Shown piece by piece: positions 24,748 to 33,643 of a stretch of DNA of 38,470 bases. Position 1 is the first letter of the stretch; each line of letters begins with the position of its first letter. A program made the translations under genes and the position numbers. The stretch spans positions 1 to 38,470 of the forward strand of contig JAKBLB010000018.1 in the NCBI GenBank assembly GCA_021832305.1, in the 5' to 3' direction. The stretch is from Pseudomonadota bacterium (GTDB taxonomy: Bacteria > Pseudomonadota > Gammaproteobacteria > Burkholderiales > Ferrovaceae). The notes under the pieces are model-generated. The model was not told the origin of the DNA. It worked only from the letters and a program-made list of their open reading frames with translations, and did no database searches.

Positions 24748-25443
24748 CTATTGGATGATGAAATCCGTGAATAAAACATCCACCACACCCTCCCGGTTAC
24801 CCCCGTCTTCATCGGGTTCAGGCAAAAAATCCTTGACCGATACTGGCTTGGGGGGCGCGGTGTCGACAGGTTTGACTTCAGTCTGTTGCAAAGCCGCAGA
24901 CAACCCCCCTACAGAACTTCCCGAAGCTGGCGCCACGGGCGTCTGTGACACGGGAGTAGCAGGCGTGGACAGGTCGGGCGGAGGGGTTTTCTTGAAGCCC
25001 ATAATCTTGTTGGTCAGATAGAGAATTTCCGCAGTCAACCGTTTCTTGCCTTGCAGGGTTTGCAATTCCGAAGCCCGTTTACTGGAAAGCAATTCCAGCA
25101 GGCGACTGCGGATCTCCGGCATTTCTTTCTTGATTTTTTCTTCCAGTTCCGGATCGTACGTCTTCAAGGTGATACCCAATTGCATCACCTGATCGCCTTG
25201 TTCCTGAACCAGATTGACCGTGAATCGATCCAGAGGAATGAATAGGGCGGGGGTCGTAGGCTCGGACGATTTTTTCTTTTCTTCCGCATGAGGTTTGTTT
25301 TTAACCAGGAAAAACCAAGCCGCCCCACCCCCGGCTGCCAGCACCACCACGACGGCCACGATGATGAGGATCAGAGTTTTCTTGGACTTGCGTGGAACTT
25401 CCTCTGCCTCTGCGGTTTTTTTATCGTCTTTTTTAGTTGACAT
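24748..25443 (-). CDS. fliL: flagellar basal body-associated protein FliL with a proline-rich insert
   Basis: FliL surrounds the stator and supports torque. The 231-residue protein is larger than E. coli FliL (154). A lysine-rich N-terminus is followed by one membrane helix (about 24-47). The periplasmic domain holds LFIPLDRFTVNLVQEQGDQVMQLGITLKTYDPELEEKI and the conserved ending GVVDVLFTDFIIQ. Between these (about residues 151-218) lies a low-complexity stretch rich in P, T, S and A with no FliL similarity, which explains the extra length. It is followed by fliM after three bases and preceded by fliK by 30 bases. Confidence 0.92.
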   Translation of the reverse strand: MSTKKDDKKTAEAEEVPRKSKKTLILIIVAVVVVLAAGGGAAWFFLVKNKPHAEEKKKSSEPTTPALFIPLDRFTVNLVQEQGDQVMQLGITLKTYDPELEEKIKKEMPEIRSRLLELLSSKRASELQTLQGKKRLTAEILYLTNKIMGFKKTPPPDLSTPATPVSQTPVAPASGSSVGGLSAALQQTEVKPVDTAPPKPVSVKDFLPEPDEDGGNREGVVDVLFTDFIIQ

Positions 25444-25473
25444 CTCGTCACTCGCCCTAAAATAAGGTATCCA

Positions 25474-26814
25474 TCACGCAAAGGTGTCGACCAACCCGAC
25501 CCCCCGTCGAATCTCCCCGCCTCGTACGCCCATGGGCACAGAGGATACCTCAAGCGTGCGCTTCGTGGCAGAGAAATTTCCACTCGGCATATGCCGCTGT
25601 GACGAGAAACCCTGAGATCCCTGATCGCTCACCGTCGCCTGTCCTAGAGACAACCCGCTCCCCGCCAACATCTCCCGTAAATGAGGGAGCGCGTGTTGAA
25701 TTGCCTCCCGCACGGCCGCATGAGGCGAACTGAAGAAGGCATCAGCCTGAGCACCTGACACCTGCACCACGACACTCAGAGGCCCCAGATCCGGGGGGTT
25801 GAGATGCAACTCGGCACTTTGTTGAGACTGTCCGACCATCCAGGTAACCTTTTGAGAAAACTCCGATCCCCAACCTGTTTGCCCCAGGGGCGTCATCACG
25901 CTCGAAGAAACCGTCTCTGCACCCACTGCGGCCCCGCCCGGGGACATCAGGAGGCCATCGAGTGCAGAATGTCCTGACACCGTGTGCGCAGAAGAGCGGG
26001 GTGCCAAAGAAACCGCCAGGGAATCGGAACTCCCCTGGCCGCTGGAAGTTTCCACGGCGGTCGATGGGGGGAAAGTCCCATTTGCCCCTATCGGCAGCAA
26101 AAAGTTGGCCTCGCTCCCGGAGGCCGAAGACGTCATTTCCGTATTCTTCTGTACGCCTACCGGACCTTGCTCCATTCTCCCTGTCCCCGAAGAGGAGAAC
26201 AGGGCTCCCTCAACGGCCGTCTCCGAAGACACGGGAGGAGACGTTTTCTGCTCCGGTTTCGCGGGCGGCATCCCCATAGGAGAGGGCGCCAACGCTGCCA
26301 CAGCCATTTGTCCTGCCTGTGCACTCTGCTGAGAAAACTTTTTGGTAACCGGCCGGGAGGAAGGCGTCCCACTGTTCGTCCCCGGGTTTTCAACCACAGC
26401 AGCAGTCGCCCCGCCCCCAATCATCCCACCAGCCATTTGAGAGAGATCGGTACCCTGCGGCTGGCTGCCCTGGACCGATGGTTTCTTTTCCACAGGATGC
26501 GCAGAAGCCCTCTGGGCGACGGACATCTGATTTTTGGCGAGCTCGGACTTGCCGGCTGCGACCGGCGGCCGAGAACCTTCCGTGGATGGCAAATGATCCT
26601 CAGTGGCGTGGGGTGGTTTTGCCTCTGGACCATGAACCGGAACAGAAGCGCCCGTCGAACTTTGCGGACGTTGTACTGAAGGGCCGTTGCCAGACAGTTG
26701 CTGAGACAAGAGCGCCATGAAACTCTCCCCTCCGGTCTTATGGGCAGAGGAACGGTCAAGCCTGTTGGCTCCGGAAACCGGCGCGCTACGAACCACGGGT
26801 ACAGGTTGCATCAT
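25474..26814 (-). CDS. fliK: flagellar hook-length control protein FliK
   Basis: FliK is the exported molecular ruler that sets hook length and switches export to filament proteins. The 446-residue protein (E. coli 375) has a long disordered N-terminal part rich in S, P, G and Q. The conserved C-terminal hook domain follows (about 320-410): VTWMVGQSQQSAELHLNPPDLGPLSVVVQVSGAQADAFFSS and AVREAIQHALPHLREMLAGSGLSLGQATVS. GGAG precedes the ATG; a second ATG three bases on is possible. Position between fliJ and fliL is standard. Confidence 0.93.
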   Translation of the reverse strand: MMQPVPVVRSAPVSGANRLDRSSAHKTGGESFMALLSQQLSGNGPSVQRPQSSTGASVPVHGPEAKPPHATEDHLPSTEGSRPPVAAGKSELAKNQMSVAQRASAHPVEKKPSVQGSQPQGTDLSQMAGGMIGGGATAAVVENPGTNSGTPSSRPVTKKFSQQSAQAGQMAVAALAPSPMGMPPAKPEQKTSPPVSSETAVEGALFSSSGTGRMEQGPVGVQKNTEMTSSASGSEANFLLPIGANGTFPPSTAVETSSGQGSSDSLAVSLAPRSSAHTVSGHSALDGLLMSPGGAAVGAETVSSSVMTPLGQTGWGSEFSQKVTWMVGQSQQSAELHLNPPDLGPLSVVVQVSGAQADAFFSSPHAAVREAIQHALPHLREMLAGSGLSLGQATVSDQGSQGFSSQRHMPSGNFSATKRTLEVSSVPMGVRGGEIRRGVGLVDTFA

Positions 26815-26824
26815 GACACTCCTT

Positions 26825-27277
26825 TCACTTGGCTTCCGACAAAAGACGAGCGATTCTTTGCCCTACCTGTTCATCCTGAACTTTTTGCTCGATTCGGATC
26901 GTCCGTTCCTGTTCTCTGGAACTATGGCGCTCGGATAATACCTCCATGGACCGCACTTGGCGATGAGCCTTCTGAACCGTCGCCTGCCCCTGACTCACTT
27001 CACCGTCCGCTTGCGCCACCACAGCCCGTTGCTGCCTGACCGCCTCATCCAGTCGTTCCAGAAAATGCTGGAAATTCATCAAGGTTTCAAAGGCACCGCC
27101 CGTCTGGATCACCGCCTGATAACGCCCTTCATAGTCTGTACGAAACCGGATCAACATATCCAGTTTTTTTTGTTCCTCATAGTGACGCCGGTTGACCTGG
27201 CCCAACTTTCTGCTTGCTTGATCGCTCCGTGTTTTAGAGAGCGTTTTCAAGATTTCCAATGGAAAAGGACGAGTCAT
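26825..27277 (-). CDS. fliJ: flagellar export chaperone FliJ
   Basis: FliJ is a coiled-coil protein that links the ATPase FliI to the export gate FlhA. The 150-residue product (E. coli 147) is almost entirely helical and charged, starting [27 protein letters not shown] and containing [15 protein letters not shown] and [14 protein letters not shown]. Sequence conservation in this family is low, so the assignment rests on length, helical pattern and the ATGA overlap with fliI. Confidence 0.9.
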   Translation of the reverse strand: MTRPFPLEILKTLSKTRSDQASRKLGQVNRRHYEEQKKLDMLIRFRTDYEGRYQAVIQTGGAFETLMNFQHFLERLDEAVRQQRAVVAQADGEVSQGQATVQKAHRQVRSMEVLSERHSSREQERTIRIEQKVQDEQVGQRIARLLSEAK

Positions 27278-28689
27278 GATGCAACACTCCCAAACAGATT
27301 AAGAAATTGTTCATTCCCCAACTCCAGACCAACCTGCTCCTGAATCCCTTGCACCAGATAATGCTCCATGTCAGGATACCTCTGTATGGCTTCGTCCAGC
27401 AAGGGATCAGAACCCGGAACATAGGCGCCTACACTGACCAGATCGCGGTTACGCTGATAGTGAGCATAGAGTTGCTTGAACCTCTGTGCCTGGAACATCT
27501 GGCGCGCAGGAACCAATTGATTCATTGCCCGACTGATGGAGGCTTCCACATCGATGGCAGGATAATGTCCCTGTTCCGCCAAACGGCGCGATAATACGAT
27601 ATGCCCGTCAAGAATGGCCCGAGCGCTGTCAGCGATCGGATCTTGTTGGTCGTCGCCCTCTGTGAGAACGGTATAAAAAGCAGTGATCGATCCGCCTCCC
27701 TCAATTCCATTCCCTGCGCGTTCCACCAACTTGGGCAAGCGGGCAAAGACCGAAGGAGGGTAACCCTTGGTGGCCGGCGGCTCCCCAATCGCCAGGGCAA
27801 TCTCGCGCTGAGCCATCGCATAGCGCGTCAGCGAATCCATGATGAGAAGGACATTCTGTCCCCGATCGCGAAAGTATTCCGCGATGGTGGTGGCATAGGC
27901 GGCTCCCTGCAACCTCAGGAGCGGACTGGTGTCCGCCGGGGCCGCCACTACGACGGCCCGTGCCATTCCCGCCGTGCCCAGAATATCATCGATGAATTCG
28001 CGTACTTCGCGCCCCCGTTCCCCGATCATGCCCACCACGATCACATCGGCCTCAGTGAAACGGGCCATCATTCCCAACAAGACACTCTTGCCCACGCCAC
28101 TGCCCGCAAACAACCCCATACGCTGACCCCGGCCAACAGTCAACAATGCATTGATGGCGCGCACCCCGACATCCAAAGCTGCGCTGATGGGAGTTCGGTC
28201 CAAGGGATTGATGGGACGACTTTGCAATGGAGCGGCTTCCCCCTCCCCCAAAGGGCCCAACGCATCCAACGGGCGCCCGGCGCCATCCACCACGCGCCCC
28301 AATAATCTTTCTCCCACGGGCAGATGACGCACCCGGTCACTGAGGCGACGGCGTGGAGGGAGACGTTTACCCAAAGGGGTAAACGTGGGCGGAATTTCTG
28401 CTGGGACGACACGCGCCCCTGGAACCAACCCATGCACTTCATTTTCCGGCATGAGAAACAGGCGATCTCCCGAAAACCCCACCACTTCCGCTTCGATGCG
28501 GTGATGGGGCAATTCGATCATGCAAGTACTGCCCACGGGCAGACGCAGTCCCACCGCTTCCATCACCAGTCCCGTCGCCTTGACCAACTGTCCACTCACT
28601 TGCAACGGATTGGCCGAGATCACAGCATCCCGGGCAGCCGCCAAACTTTCACGCCAACATTCATTTCGGGCAGAAAAAGAAATCGTCAT
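27274..28689 (-). CDS. fliI: flagellar export ATPase FliI
   Basis: FliI is the hexameric ATPase of flagellar protein export. From ATG 28689 it has 471 residues (E. coli 457). Walker A is AGSGVGKS (195-202) and Walker B is [67 protein letters not shown] and [31 protein letters not shown] are family hallmarks. The start overlaps the fliH stop (ATGA). Twenty extra in-frame upstream codons fall inside fliH and lack similarity. Confidence 0.97.
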   Translation of the reverse strand: MTISFSARNECWRESLAAARDAVISANPLQVSGQLVKATGLVMEAVGLRLPVGSTCMIELPHHRIEAEVVGFSGDRLFLMPENEVHGLVPGARVVPAEIPPTFTPLGKRLPPRRRLSDRVRHLPVGERLLGRVVDGAGRPLDALGPLGEGEAAPLQSRPINPLDRTPISAALDVGVRAINALLTVGRGQRMGLFAGSGVGKSVLLGMMARFTEADVIVVGMIGERGREVREFIDDILGTAGMARAVVVAAPADTSPLLRLQGAAYATTIAEYFRDRGQNVLLIMDSLTRYAMAQREIALAIGEPPATKGYPPSVFARLPKLVERAGNGIEGGGSITAFYTVLTEGDDQQDPIADSARAILDGHIVLSRRLAEQGHYPAIDVEASISRAMNQLVPARQMFQAQRFKQLYAHYQRNRDLVSVGAYVPGSDPLLDEAIQRYPDMEHYLVQGIQEQVGLELGNEQFLNLFGSVAS

Positions 28690-29390
28690 GATCCGTTTCC
28701 CTCCAACCACTCGGATTCCAGACCCAGAGTAGCGACCACGTTCTGCCAACGGTGAGCCAACGAAGCATCGATCTGACTATGGGCCGTATCCAGCCGACAA
28801 CCCCCGCGTTCCAGGGTTGAGTCCTCCAGAATCCTCCATCCACTATGAGACAGATGCTCGCCCAGACTCTCCCGTACCAGGATTGCATCGGCGGGGTTCA
28901 AGGTGAGGTGTGCGGCTTGATTGAAATGGGGCAGCATCTGCAAGGCTTCCCGAATCATGGGCAGGATCAATTCAGGGCGCACTTGCAGCGCTTGACGAAC
29001 CATCTGACGCGCCACCTCGAGAGACAACTCCAGAATATCCTCCACCACTTTGTGATCCACTTCACGCAGTTGTTTTGTCAACGAATCCAAAGTAGCGGTC
29101 AACTGCGCCACCACCTCGGTCACTCTGTTCTGACCTTCTGCGTACCCCACTTCATAGCCGATTTGATAACCATTGCGATGTCCTTCCTGTTCAGCCTGCT
29201 GGTGGATGAGTTCCAATTCTGCCGCCGTGGGCAATACCAGCGGAGGAGAGGCCGACTCGGATGCCGGGGACAGGGTGTGCGTCGAAGGACTGCCCCCAGA
29301 ACGAACCGGGTCAAAACTTGGCAATTCCCAACGCGTAAATGCGCCGACGGGTATTCCCTCCTTTCCTCCAAACTCAGACAAAGGCTTCAT
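28686..29390 (-). CDS. fliH: flagellar assembly protein FliH
   Basis: FliH holds FliI and ties it to FliN at the C ring. From ATG 29390 the protein has 234 residues (E. coli 235). A proline- and serine-rich N-terminus is followed by [34 protein letters not shown], the GxxxG-repeat helix typical of FliH (glycine spaced by three). The C-terminal domain has [28 protein letters not shown] and [28 protein letters not shown] and AGGAG precede the chosen start, which overlaps fliG by 17 bases. Longer upstream starts lie within fliG. Confidence 0.93.
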   Translation of the reverse strand: MKPLSEFGGKEGIPVGAFTRWELPSFDPVRSGGSPSTHTLSPASESASPPLVLPTAAELELIHQQAEQEGHRNGYQIGYEVGYAEGQNRVTEVVAQLTATLDSLTKQLREVDHKVVEDILELSLEVARQMVRQALQVRPELILPMIREALQMLPHFNQAAHLTLNPADAILVRESLGEHLSHSGWRILEDSTLERGGCRLDTAHSQIDASLAHRWQNVVATLGLESEWLEGNGS

Positions 29391-30369
29391 CTCCTTTTCC
29401 TCCCAGGGCAATCTGCCCTTCATCAGCCATACGCCGGATGGTCTTGATGATTTCCTTTTGTTCGGCTTCCACGTCACTGACCCGCACCGGACCCTTGGCA
29501 TCCAGATCCTCGCGCATCATCTCGGCCGCGCGCTGCGACATATTCTTGAAGATCTTCTCACGCAATTCAGGACTGGCGCCCTTGAGCGCCACGATCAGTG
29601 ATTCAGACTGTATTTCGCGCAGGATCAACTGGATGCCACGATCATCGATGTCCATCAAATTGTCGAACACGAACATCTCATCGAGGATCTTCTGGGCCAA
29701 TTCCGGATCATAGGCGCGCATCGCTTCAATGACCGAAGCTTCCGTCGACCCTCCCACGTAGTTGAGAATTTCGGCCGTCGCCTTGGTCCCCCCTTTGATG
29801 CGTTTTTTCGTGGTCGCCGACCCCATCAACAGTTTGGTCAACACATCGTTGAGTTCACGCAAAGCCAAGGGCTGCACTCCATCCAGCGTTGCAATGCGCA
29901 GGATGACATCATTCCGGGTTCGCTCCGTCAACGCATTCAGGACACCCGCGCATTGATCGGGTTCGAGATGGGCCAGAATGGTCGCAATGATCTGCGGATG
30001 TTCATTGCTGATCAACTCGGCAATGCTGAGGGCATCCATCCATTTCAGACTTTCGATCCCGCTGGTATCTCCCCCATGCAGAATCCGCTCGATCAACCCG
30101 GCTGCCTTGTCATCCCCCAGCGCCTGATTGAGCATTTTCTTGATGTAGTCTGAAGAATTACTGCCTACTGAGGTTTTTTCTCCGGCCAGTTGGTGGAATT
30201 CGTCAAAGACCACACTGATTTGTTCCTTGGTCAAGGACTTCATGGAGGCCATGACTGTACTGATCTTCTGGACCTCCTTGGGAGTCAGCTGTTTCAAAAC
30301 TTCAGCGGCCTCATTCTCTCCCAAGGCCATGAGAAAAACCGCGCATTTGTCGACACCATCGTCACTCAT
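29374..30369 (-). CDS. fliG: flagellar motor switch protein FliG
   Basis: FliG is the rotor protein that meets the stator. The 331-residue length equals E. coli FliG. Its domains are visible in order: N-terminal FliF-binding (DKCAVFLMALGENEAAEVLKQLTPKEVQK), middle FliM-binding with EHPQIIATILAHLEPDQCAGVL, and the C-terminal torque domain with LILREIQSESLIVALKGASPELREKIFKNMSQRAAEMMREDL. It overlaps fliF by eight bases and fliH by 17. Confidence 0.97.
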   Translation of the reverse strand: MSDDGVDKCAVFLMALGENEAAEVLKQLTPKEVQKISTVMASMKSLTKEQISVVFDEFHQLAGEKTSVGSNSSDYIKKMLNQALGDDKAAGLIERILHGGDTSGIESLKWMDALSIAELISNEHPQIIATILAHLEPDQCAGVLNALTERTRNDVILRIATLDGVQPLALRELNDVLTKLLMGSATTKKRIKGGTKATAEILNYVGGSTEASVIEAMRAYDPELAQKILDEMFVFDNLMDIDDRGIQLILREIQSESLIVALKGASPELREKIFKNMSQRAAEMMREDLDAKGPVRVSDVEAEQKEIIKTIRRMADEGQIALGGKGDEAFV

Positions 30370-32107
30370 TCCCGTGCATCCAGTCTCTCAGCACCGAAGC
30401 CACGATTGCCGGTTCCTGCATGGCGATCGCCCGTGCCCGGGTCAAGGCGGCTTCATGGCGAGAAATTTCAGAAACTGCTTGCCCATCCGCCCCATACCCT
30501 GCGCCTTCCAGTGCCTCCTCGCTCTCTCGCCCCTCTCCTTCCTCGAGCACATCCGTCACCGCGGCCACCGAGGGTTTGAGCGCCTGATTGAAATTACGCA
30601 CGGCAGGCCGAATGATCCCCAGCATCAGATAGAACGCCACCCCAATGATCACCAGGTATTTCAACGCGCTCTTGACCAGATCCACATTCTCGGGTTGTTT
30701 CCAGAGAGGCAATTCCAATTCTTTTTCCTTCTGATCCGCAAAAGGACTGTTGAGCAGACTGAGCGCATCGCCACGCTTTTCATCAAAACCCACCGCATCC
30801 TTGATCAGCGTGGACATCTGGGTTTTTTCCGCTTCGCTGAAGGGTCGCACGCTCACTTTCCCGGCACGGTCAGTGACCCGATGATTGTTCAGGATGACCG
30901 CGACGGAGAGACGCCGGACCATTCCAACGGGTAAGCGGGTATGGCTGATGGTATGGTCGACGTCATAGTTGGTGGTCATTTCCTTGTGCGTATTTTCGGA
31001 ATTCTGAACCGCTGTCCCGTTGATGGGTCCGGGAGGCTGCCCCAGTTTTACACCGGGCGCCGTGGGATTGGCTCCAGCCACGGGATTGGCCGGATTGGGG
31101 GCAGCATTGGGTGCGGTCAACGGCGCAGTTGCCGGTACAGGGGGTTGGTTGGTCAGGGCTCCAGGAACCCCGCCCACGCTGGGCACATTGATATTGCTGG
31201 ACTCCGTGGTTTGCTGACTGACCACGGCAGCTTGATTGGGCGGTTGATTGGGTTTATAGGCCTCGGCGGTTTGTTCCACCTGGGTAAAATCCACATCGGC
31301 GGTTACCTGGGCATGCACATTGGCCAACCCCACCAAAGGTGACAGGATATCCTCGATACGCTTGATATCGTCCTGCTCGATCTGATGCACATATTTCAAC
31401 TGCTCAGCATCCAAAGCCGAATTCTCTCCGGATGGAGGAGCACTCAACAGATTGCCGCTTTGATCCACCACCGTCACATTGTGCGGTGTCAGTTTGGGGA
31501 CGCTGCTGGAGACCAGATGAACGATGGCATTCACCTGTCCGGGATCCAAGGCTCTGCCCGGGTATAAAGCCAGGACGACGGAGGCCGTGGGGGGGTCCTG
31601 CTCACGCACGAAAACCGTAGGCTTGGGAATGGCCAAATGTATGCGGGCCGCTTGCACCGCTGAAAGAGTTTGCACCGAACGGGCCAATTCCCCTTCCAAC
31701 GCACGCTTGTAATTGACCTGCTCCAGAAATTCACTGGTTCCGAATTTTTCGTTCTCCATCAACTCGAAGCCAACGGTGCCTCCCTTGGGCAACCCTTGTC
31801 CCGCCAAATGTAACCTCACTTCATGGACCTGATCGGCCGGGACCATCAAGACCCCGCCGCCCTCAGCGAACTTGTAGGGCACATTCATCTGTTGCAGCGA
31901 ATCGACGATGGCCCCCCCGTCCCGATCCGAGAGGTTGCTGTAGAGAACCCGATAGTCTGGCGCCGCTCCCCACAACCATAAACCCGTGACCAAGGCCACC
32001 AAAGCCGCCAGAGCCGCCCCCAGCCCCATTTTCTGACTGGTCGTCAGGCGCCCCCACGCTTGCGTGAGAAGCGAAGGAGTCGGTGCATCGTCTACCAGTT
32101 CAGCCAT
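30362..32107 (-). CDS. fliF: flagellar MS-ring protein FliF
   Basis: FliF forms the MS ring, the first structure assembled. The 581-residue protein (E. coli 552) has an N-terminal membrane helix (about 28-50). Ring-building motifs follow with YRVLYSNLSDRDGGAIVDSLQQMNVPYKF and LASQ-type LAGQGLPKGGTVGFELM. A P-, A- and N-rich periplasmic loop (GVPGALTNQPPVPATAPLTAPNAAPNPANPV region) precedes a second membrane helix (about 478-500) and a FliG-binding C-terminus. It is the first gene of the fli operon and faces fliE across a 157-base control region. Confidence 0.96.
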   Translation of the reverse strand: MAELVDDAPTPSLLTQAWGRLTTSQKMGLGAALAALVALVTGLWLWGAAPDYRVLYSNLSDRDGGAIVDSLQQMNVPYKFAEGGGVLMVPADQVHEVRLHLAGQGLPKGGTVGFELMENEKFGTSEFLEQVNYKRALEGELARSVQTLSAVQAARIHLAIPKPTVFVREQDPPTASVVLALYPGRALDPGQVNAIVHLVSSSVPKLTPHNVTVVDQSGNLLSAPPSGENSALDAEQLKYVHQIEQDDIKRIEDILSPLVGLANVHAQVTADVDFTQVEQTAEAYKPNQPPNQAAVVSQQTTESSNINVPSVGGVPGALTNQPPVPATAPLTAPNAAPNPANPVAGANPTAPGVKLGQPPGPINGTAVQNSENTHKEMTTNYDVDHTISHTRLPVGMVRRLSVAVILNNHRVTDRAGKVSVRPFSEAEKTQMSTLIKDAVGFDEKRGDALSLLNSPFADQKEKELELPLWKQPENVDLVKSALKYLVIIGVAFYLMLGIIRPAVRNFNQALKPSVAAVTDVLEEGEGRESEEALEGAGYGADGQAVSEISRHEAALTRARAIAMQEPAIVASVLRDWMHGNE

Positions 32108-32264
32108 GGCGGTCTAAAGAAATACGGAGTGGCAACCTGCTTATTATGCGTTCTTTCTGCCACCTCTGTCCGTCAAACAGAGTGAGAAACCCCAAGGTAA
32201 TTCACTGATTGAACCCACACAGATCAACCCATACTGTCGACACGATAGTGGAGGAGTCCAGATC
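32108..32264. promoter_or_regulatory. divergent fliF/fliE control region
   Basis: This 157-base gap must drive the long fliF operon leftward and fliE rightward. A sigma-54-like site faces fliF (listed separately). For fliE, TTGAAC (32209-32214) with TACTGT 17 bases on is a weak sigma-70-like pair. GGAGGAG precedes the fliE ATG. No clear sigma-28 site was seen. Confidence 0.4.
32147..32162 (-). promoter_or_regulatory. possible sigma-54 promoter of the fliF operon
   Basis: Minus-strand TGGCAG, five bases, then ACGCA places the invariant GG and GC of a -24/-12 promoter exactly ten bases apart, about 40 bases before the fliF ATG. The -24 half fits well and the -12 half is degraded (ACGCA against TTGCA). 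Sigma-54 control of middle flagellar genes is known in many Proteobacteria. Confidence 0.33.
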
Positions 32265-32594
32265 ATGAATGTTTCGGCGGTTGACAGCCTGTTGGCACAG
32301 ATGCGGGCGACTGCCTCGCTGGCGCAGGGGGGTGCCGCACCGTCCTCCCATTCCAACCCCTCTGCCGCAGCCCCGGATTTTTCCACTCTTCTCAAACATT
32401 CCGTCGATCAAATCGCCCAGTCTCAATCTCAGGCGGACTTCCTGACCCAGCAGTTCACCTCGGGAAGTTCCAATGTCAGTTTGAGCGACGCCATGATGGC
32501 CATGCAAAAGGCCACCATCACCCTTCAAACCGGCATTCAGATCCGCAACAAGGTTGTCACCGCCTATACGGATATCATGAACATGCAAGTCTGA
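32265..32594 (+). CDS. fliE: flagellar hook-basal body adaptor FliE
   Basis: FliE connects the MS ring to the rod. The 109-residue protein (E. coli 104) has the conserved C-terminal half: DFSTLLKHSVDQIAQSQSQADFLTQQF and SLSDAMMAMQKATITLQTGIQIRNKVVTAYTDIMNMQV. The N-terminal third is variable, as usual. It is alone on the plus strand, divergent from fliF as in enterics, and its stop touches the stop of the ycgR-type gene with no gap (TGATCA). Confidence 0.97.
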   Translation: MNVSAVDSLLAQMRATASLAQGGAAPSSHSNPSAAAPDFSTLLKHSVDQIAQSQSQADFLTQQFTSGSSNVSLSDAMMAMQKATITLQTGIQIRNKVVTAYTDIMNMQV

Positions 32595-33344
32595 TCAGGG
32601 CAGTTGTTCGCGCTGACGACGGGTAATATAACGTTGCAACTGCATGGCCATGCGCGAGGACAGGGTGATGAAGCGACACCCGATCAAGGTCAGTTCCTCG
32701 CCCGAAGGCATGCGCGTCAGCGCGGAATGACGCACTTGAATATCAAAAACAATCTCACTGCCATCTTCCAGAATCAAACGACAATCCTGAATCTGGTCAC
32801 CCGGTTTGAGCGGTGAATCCTCCGCTCGTTCACTGTACAAGGCCACCCCCCCTTCACTGATATCACGTACCGCAAAACGCAAGGGTTCTTGCCCAATGTG
32901 TGTTTCCACCTGACATTTCAACAAGCCGGGAGGAAGATACAACCGAAAAAAATCCCGTCGCTGAAGCCGGGTCAAATACTCGGGAAAGGGCAGATAAAAT
33001 TGATTTGTACCTTCTCTCTGTTGCAGTTCAAGTTGTTTTACCGGAAACTGGACTTTGGCCTGCAAGTGAGCGCTTACAAAAAATTTTCCGGGACTCTCCA
33101 CGATACTTTGATTGACCCCAGCATCGCGCGTTGCATCGAGCCAGAATCCGTTCGCCTCCAGATCCAGAATAACCGTGACGATCACCCCGCCTTCCCGTGC
33201 TCCGTAGTACAAAGCCACCCTTTCTCCATGCCGGGCAATATCGCGCAGGATTCCCCGTACAGCCATGGGCGCATCGATTCGAAAGGCGTGCTCCTCATCC
33301 GGCGTAAAAGATTCTATGGTCAAAGCAACATCGGGATTGATCAT
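32595..33344 (-). CDS. ycgR: YcgR-type PilZ flagellar brake protein
   Basis: YcgR binds c-di-GMP and slows the motor through FliG/FliM or MotA. The 249-residue protein (E. coli 244) has the YcgR N-terminal domain (about 15-115, containing PMAVRGILRDIARHGERVALYYG) and a PilZ domain (about 120-245). The c-di-GMP motif is present: RRDFFR, an RxxxR element at about 128-133, followed downstream by DISEGGVALY, the D/NxSxxG element. It overlaps the FlhB-like gene upstream (ATGA) and is the last gene of its operon. The GGDEF protein at 4213-5448 is a possible source of its ligand. Confidence 0.93.
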   Translation of the reverse strand: MINPDVALTIESFTPDEEHAFRIDAPMAVRGILRDIARHGERVALYYGAREGGVIVTVILDLEANGFWLDATRDAGVNQSIVESPGKFFVSAHLQAKVQFPVKQLELQQREGTNQFYLPFPEYLTRLQRRDFFRLYLPPGLLKCQVETHIGQEPLRFAVRDISEGGVALYSERAEDSPLKPGDQIQDCRLILEDGSEIVFDIQVRHSALTRMPSGEELTLIGCRFITLSSRMAMQLQRYITRRQREQLP

Positions 33345-33643
33345 ACCAGTGGGTTCTCGTTGTGAATGGATTGTTTGCCTTCAAGACGATACAACCAAGC
33401 CAGCAATTCGGCAACTGCCAAATAAAGTTGAGGCGGAATATGACGGTCCAATTCCACCTGCATGAGTAAACCCACCAGTTCTGCCGACTCATGTACGAAG
33501 ACGCCATGCTCCCGAGCCTTTTCGATGATGGCTTGAGCCAGAAGCCCTCGTCCCTTGGCAACCACCTTGGGCGCTGTGCCGTTTTGCTCCAGGTAGGCCA
33601 AAGCCACGGCCACCTGCGGGTGCGGCGGATTCCTCGCACTCAC
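33341..33643 (-). CDS. fhlB: FhlB: stand-alone FlhB C-terminal-domain-like protein
   Basis: The 100-residue protein matches the cytoplasmic C-terminal domain of the export switch FlhB/YscU without the membrane part: APKVVAKGRGLLAQAIIEKAREHGVFVHESAEL and IPPQLYLAVAELLAWLYRLE. Near its start is N5-P6-P7-H8 followed by AVAL, resembling the FlhB autocleavage site NPTH with T changed to P. Such proteins can partly replace the cleaved FlhB tail in other bacteria (family knowledge). It is coupled by ATGA overlaps to a FliK-like gene upstream and to ycgR downstream, which supports a link to export specificity switching. Confidence 0.9.
   Translation of the reverse strand: MSARNPPHPQVAVALAYLEQNGTAPKVVAKGRGLLAQAIIEKAREHGVFVHESAELVGLLMQVELDRHIPPQLYLAVAELLAWLYRLEGKQSIHNENPLV

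Noticed and set aside
32129-32150. Plus-strand TGGCAACCTGC as a sigma-54 site for fliE
   Set aside because: The GG and GC elements are not ten bases apart, so the spacing is wrong.
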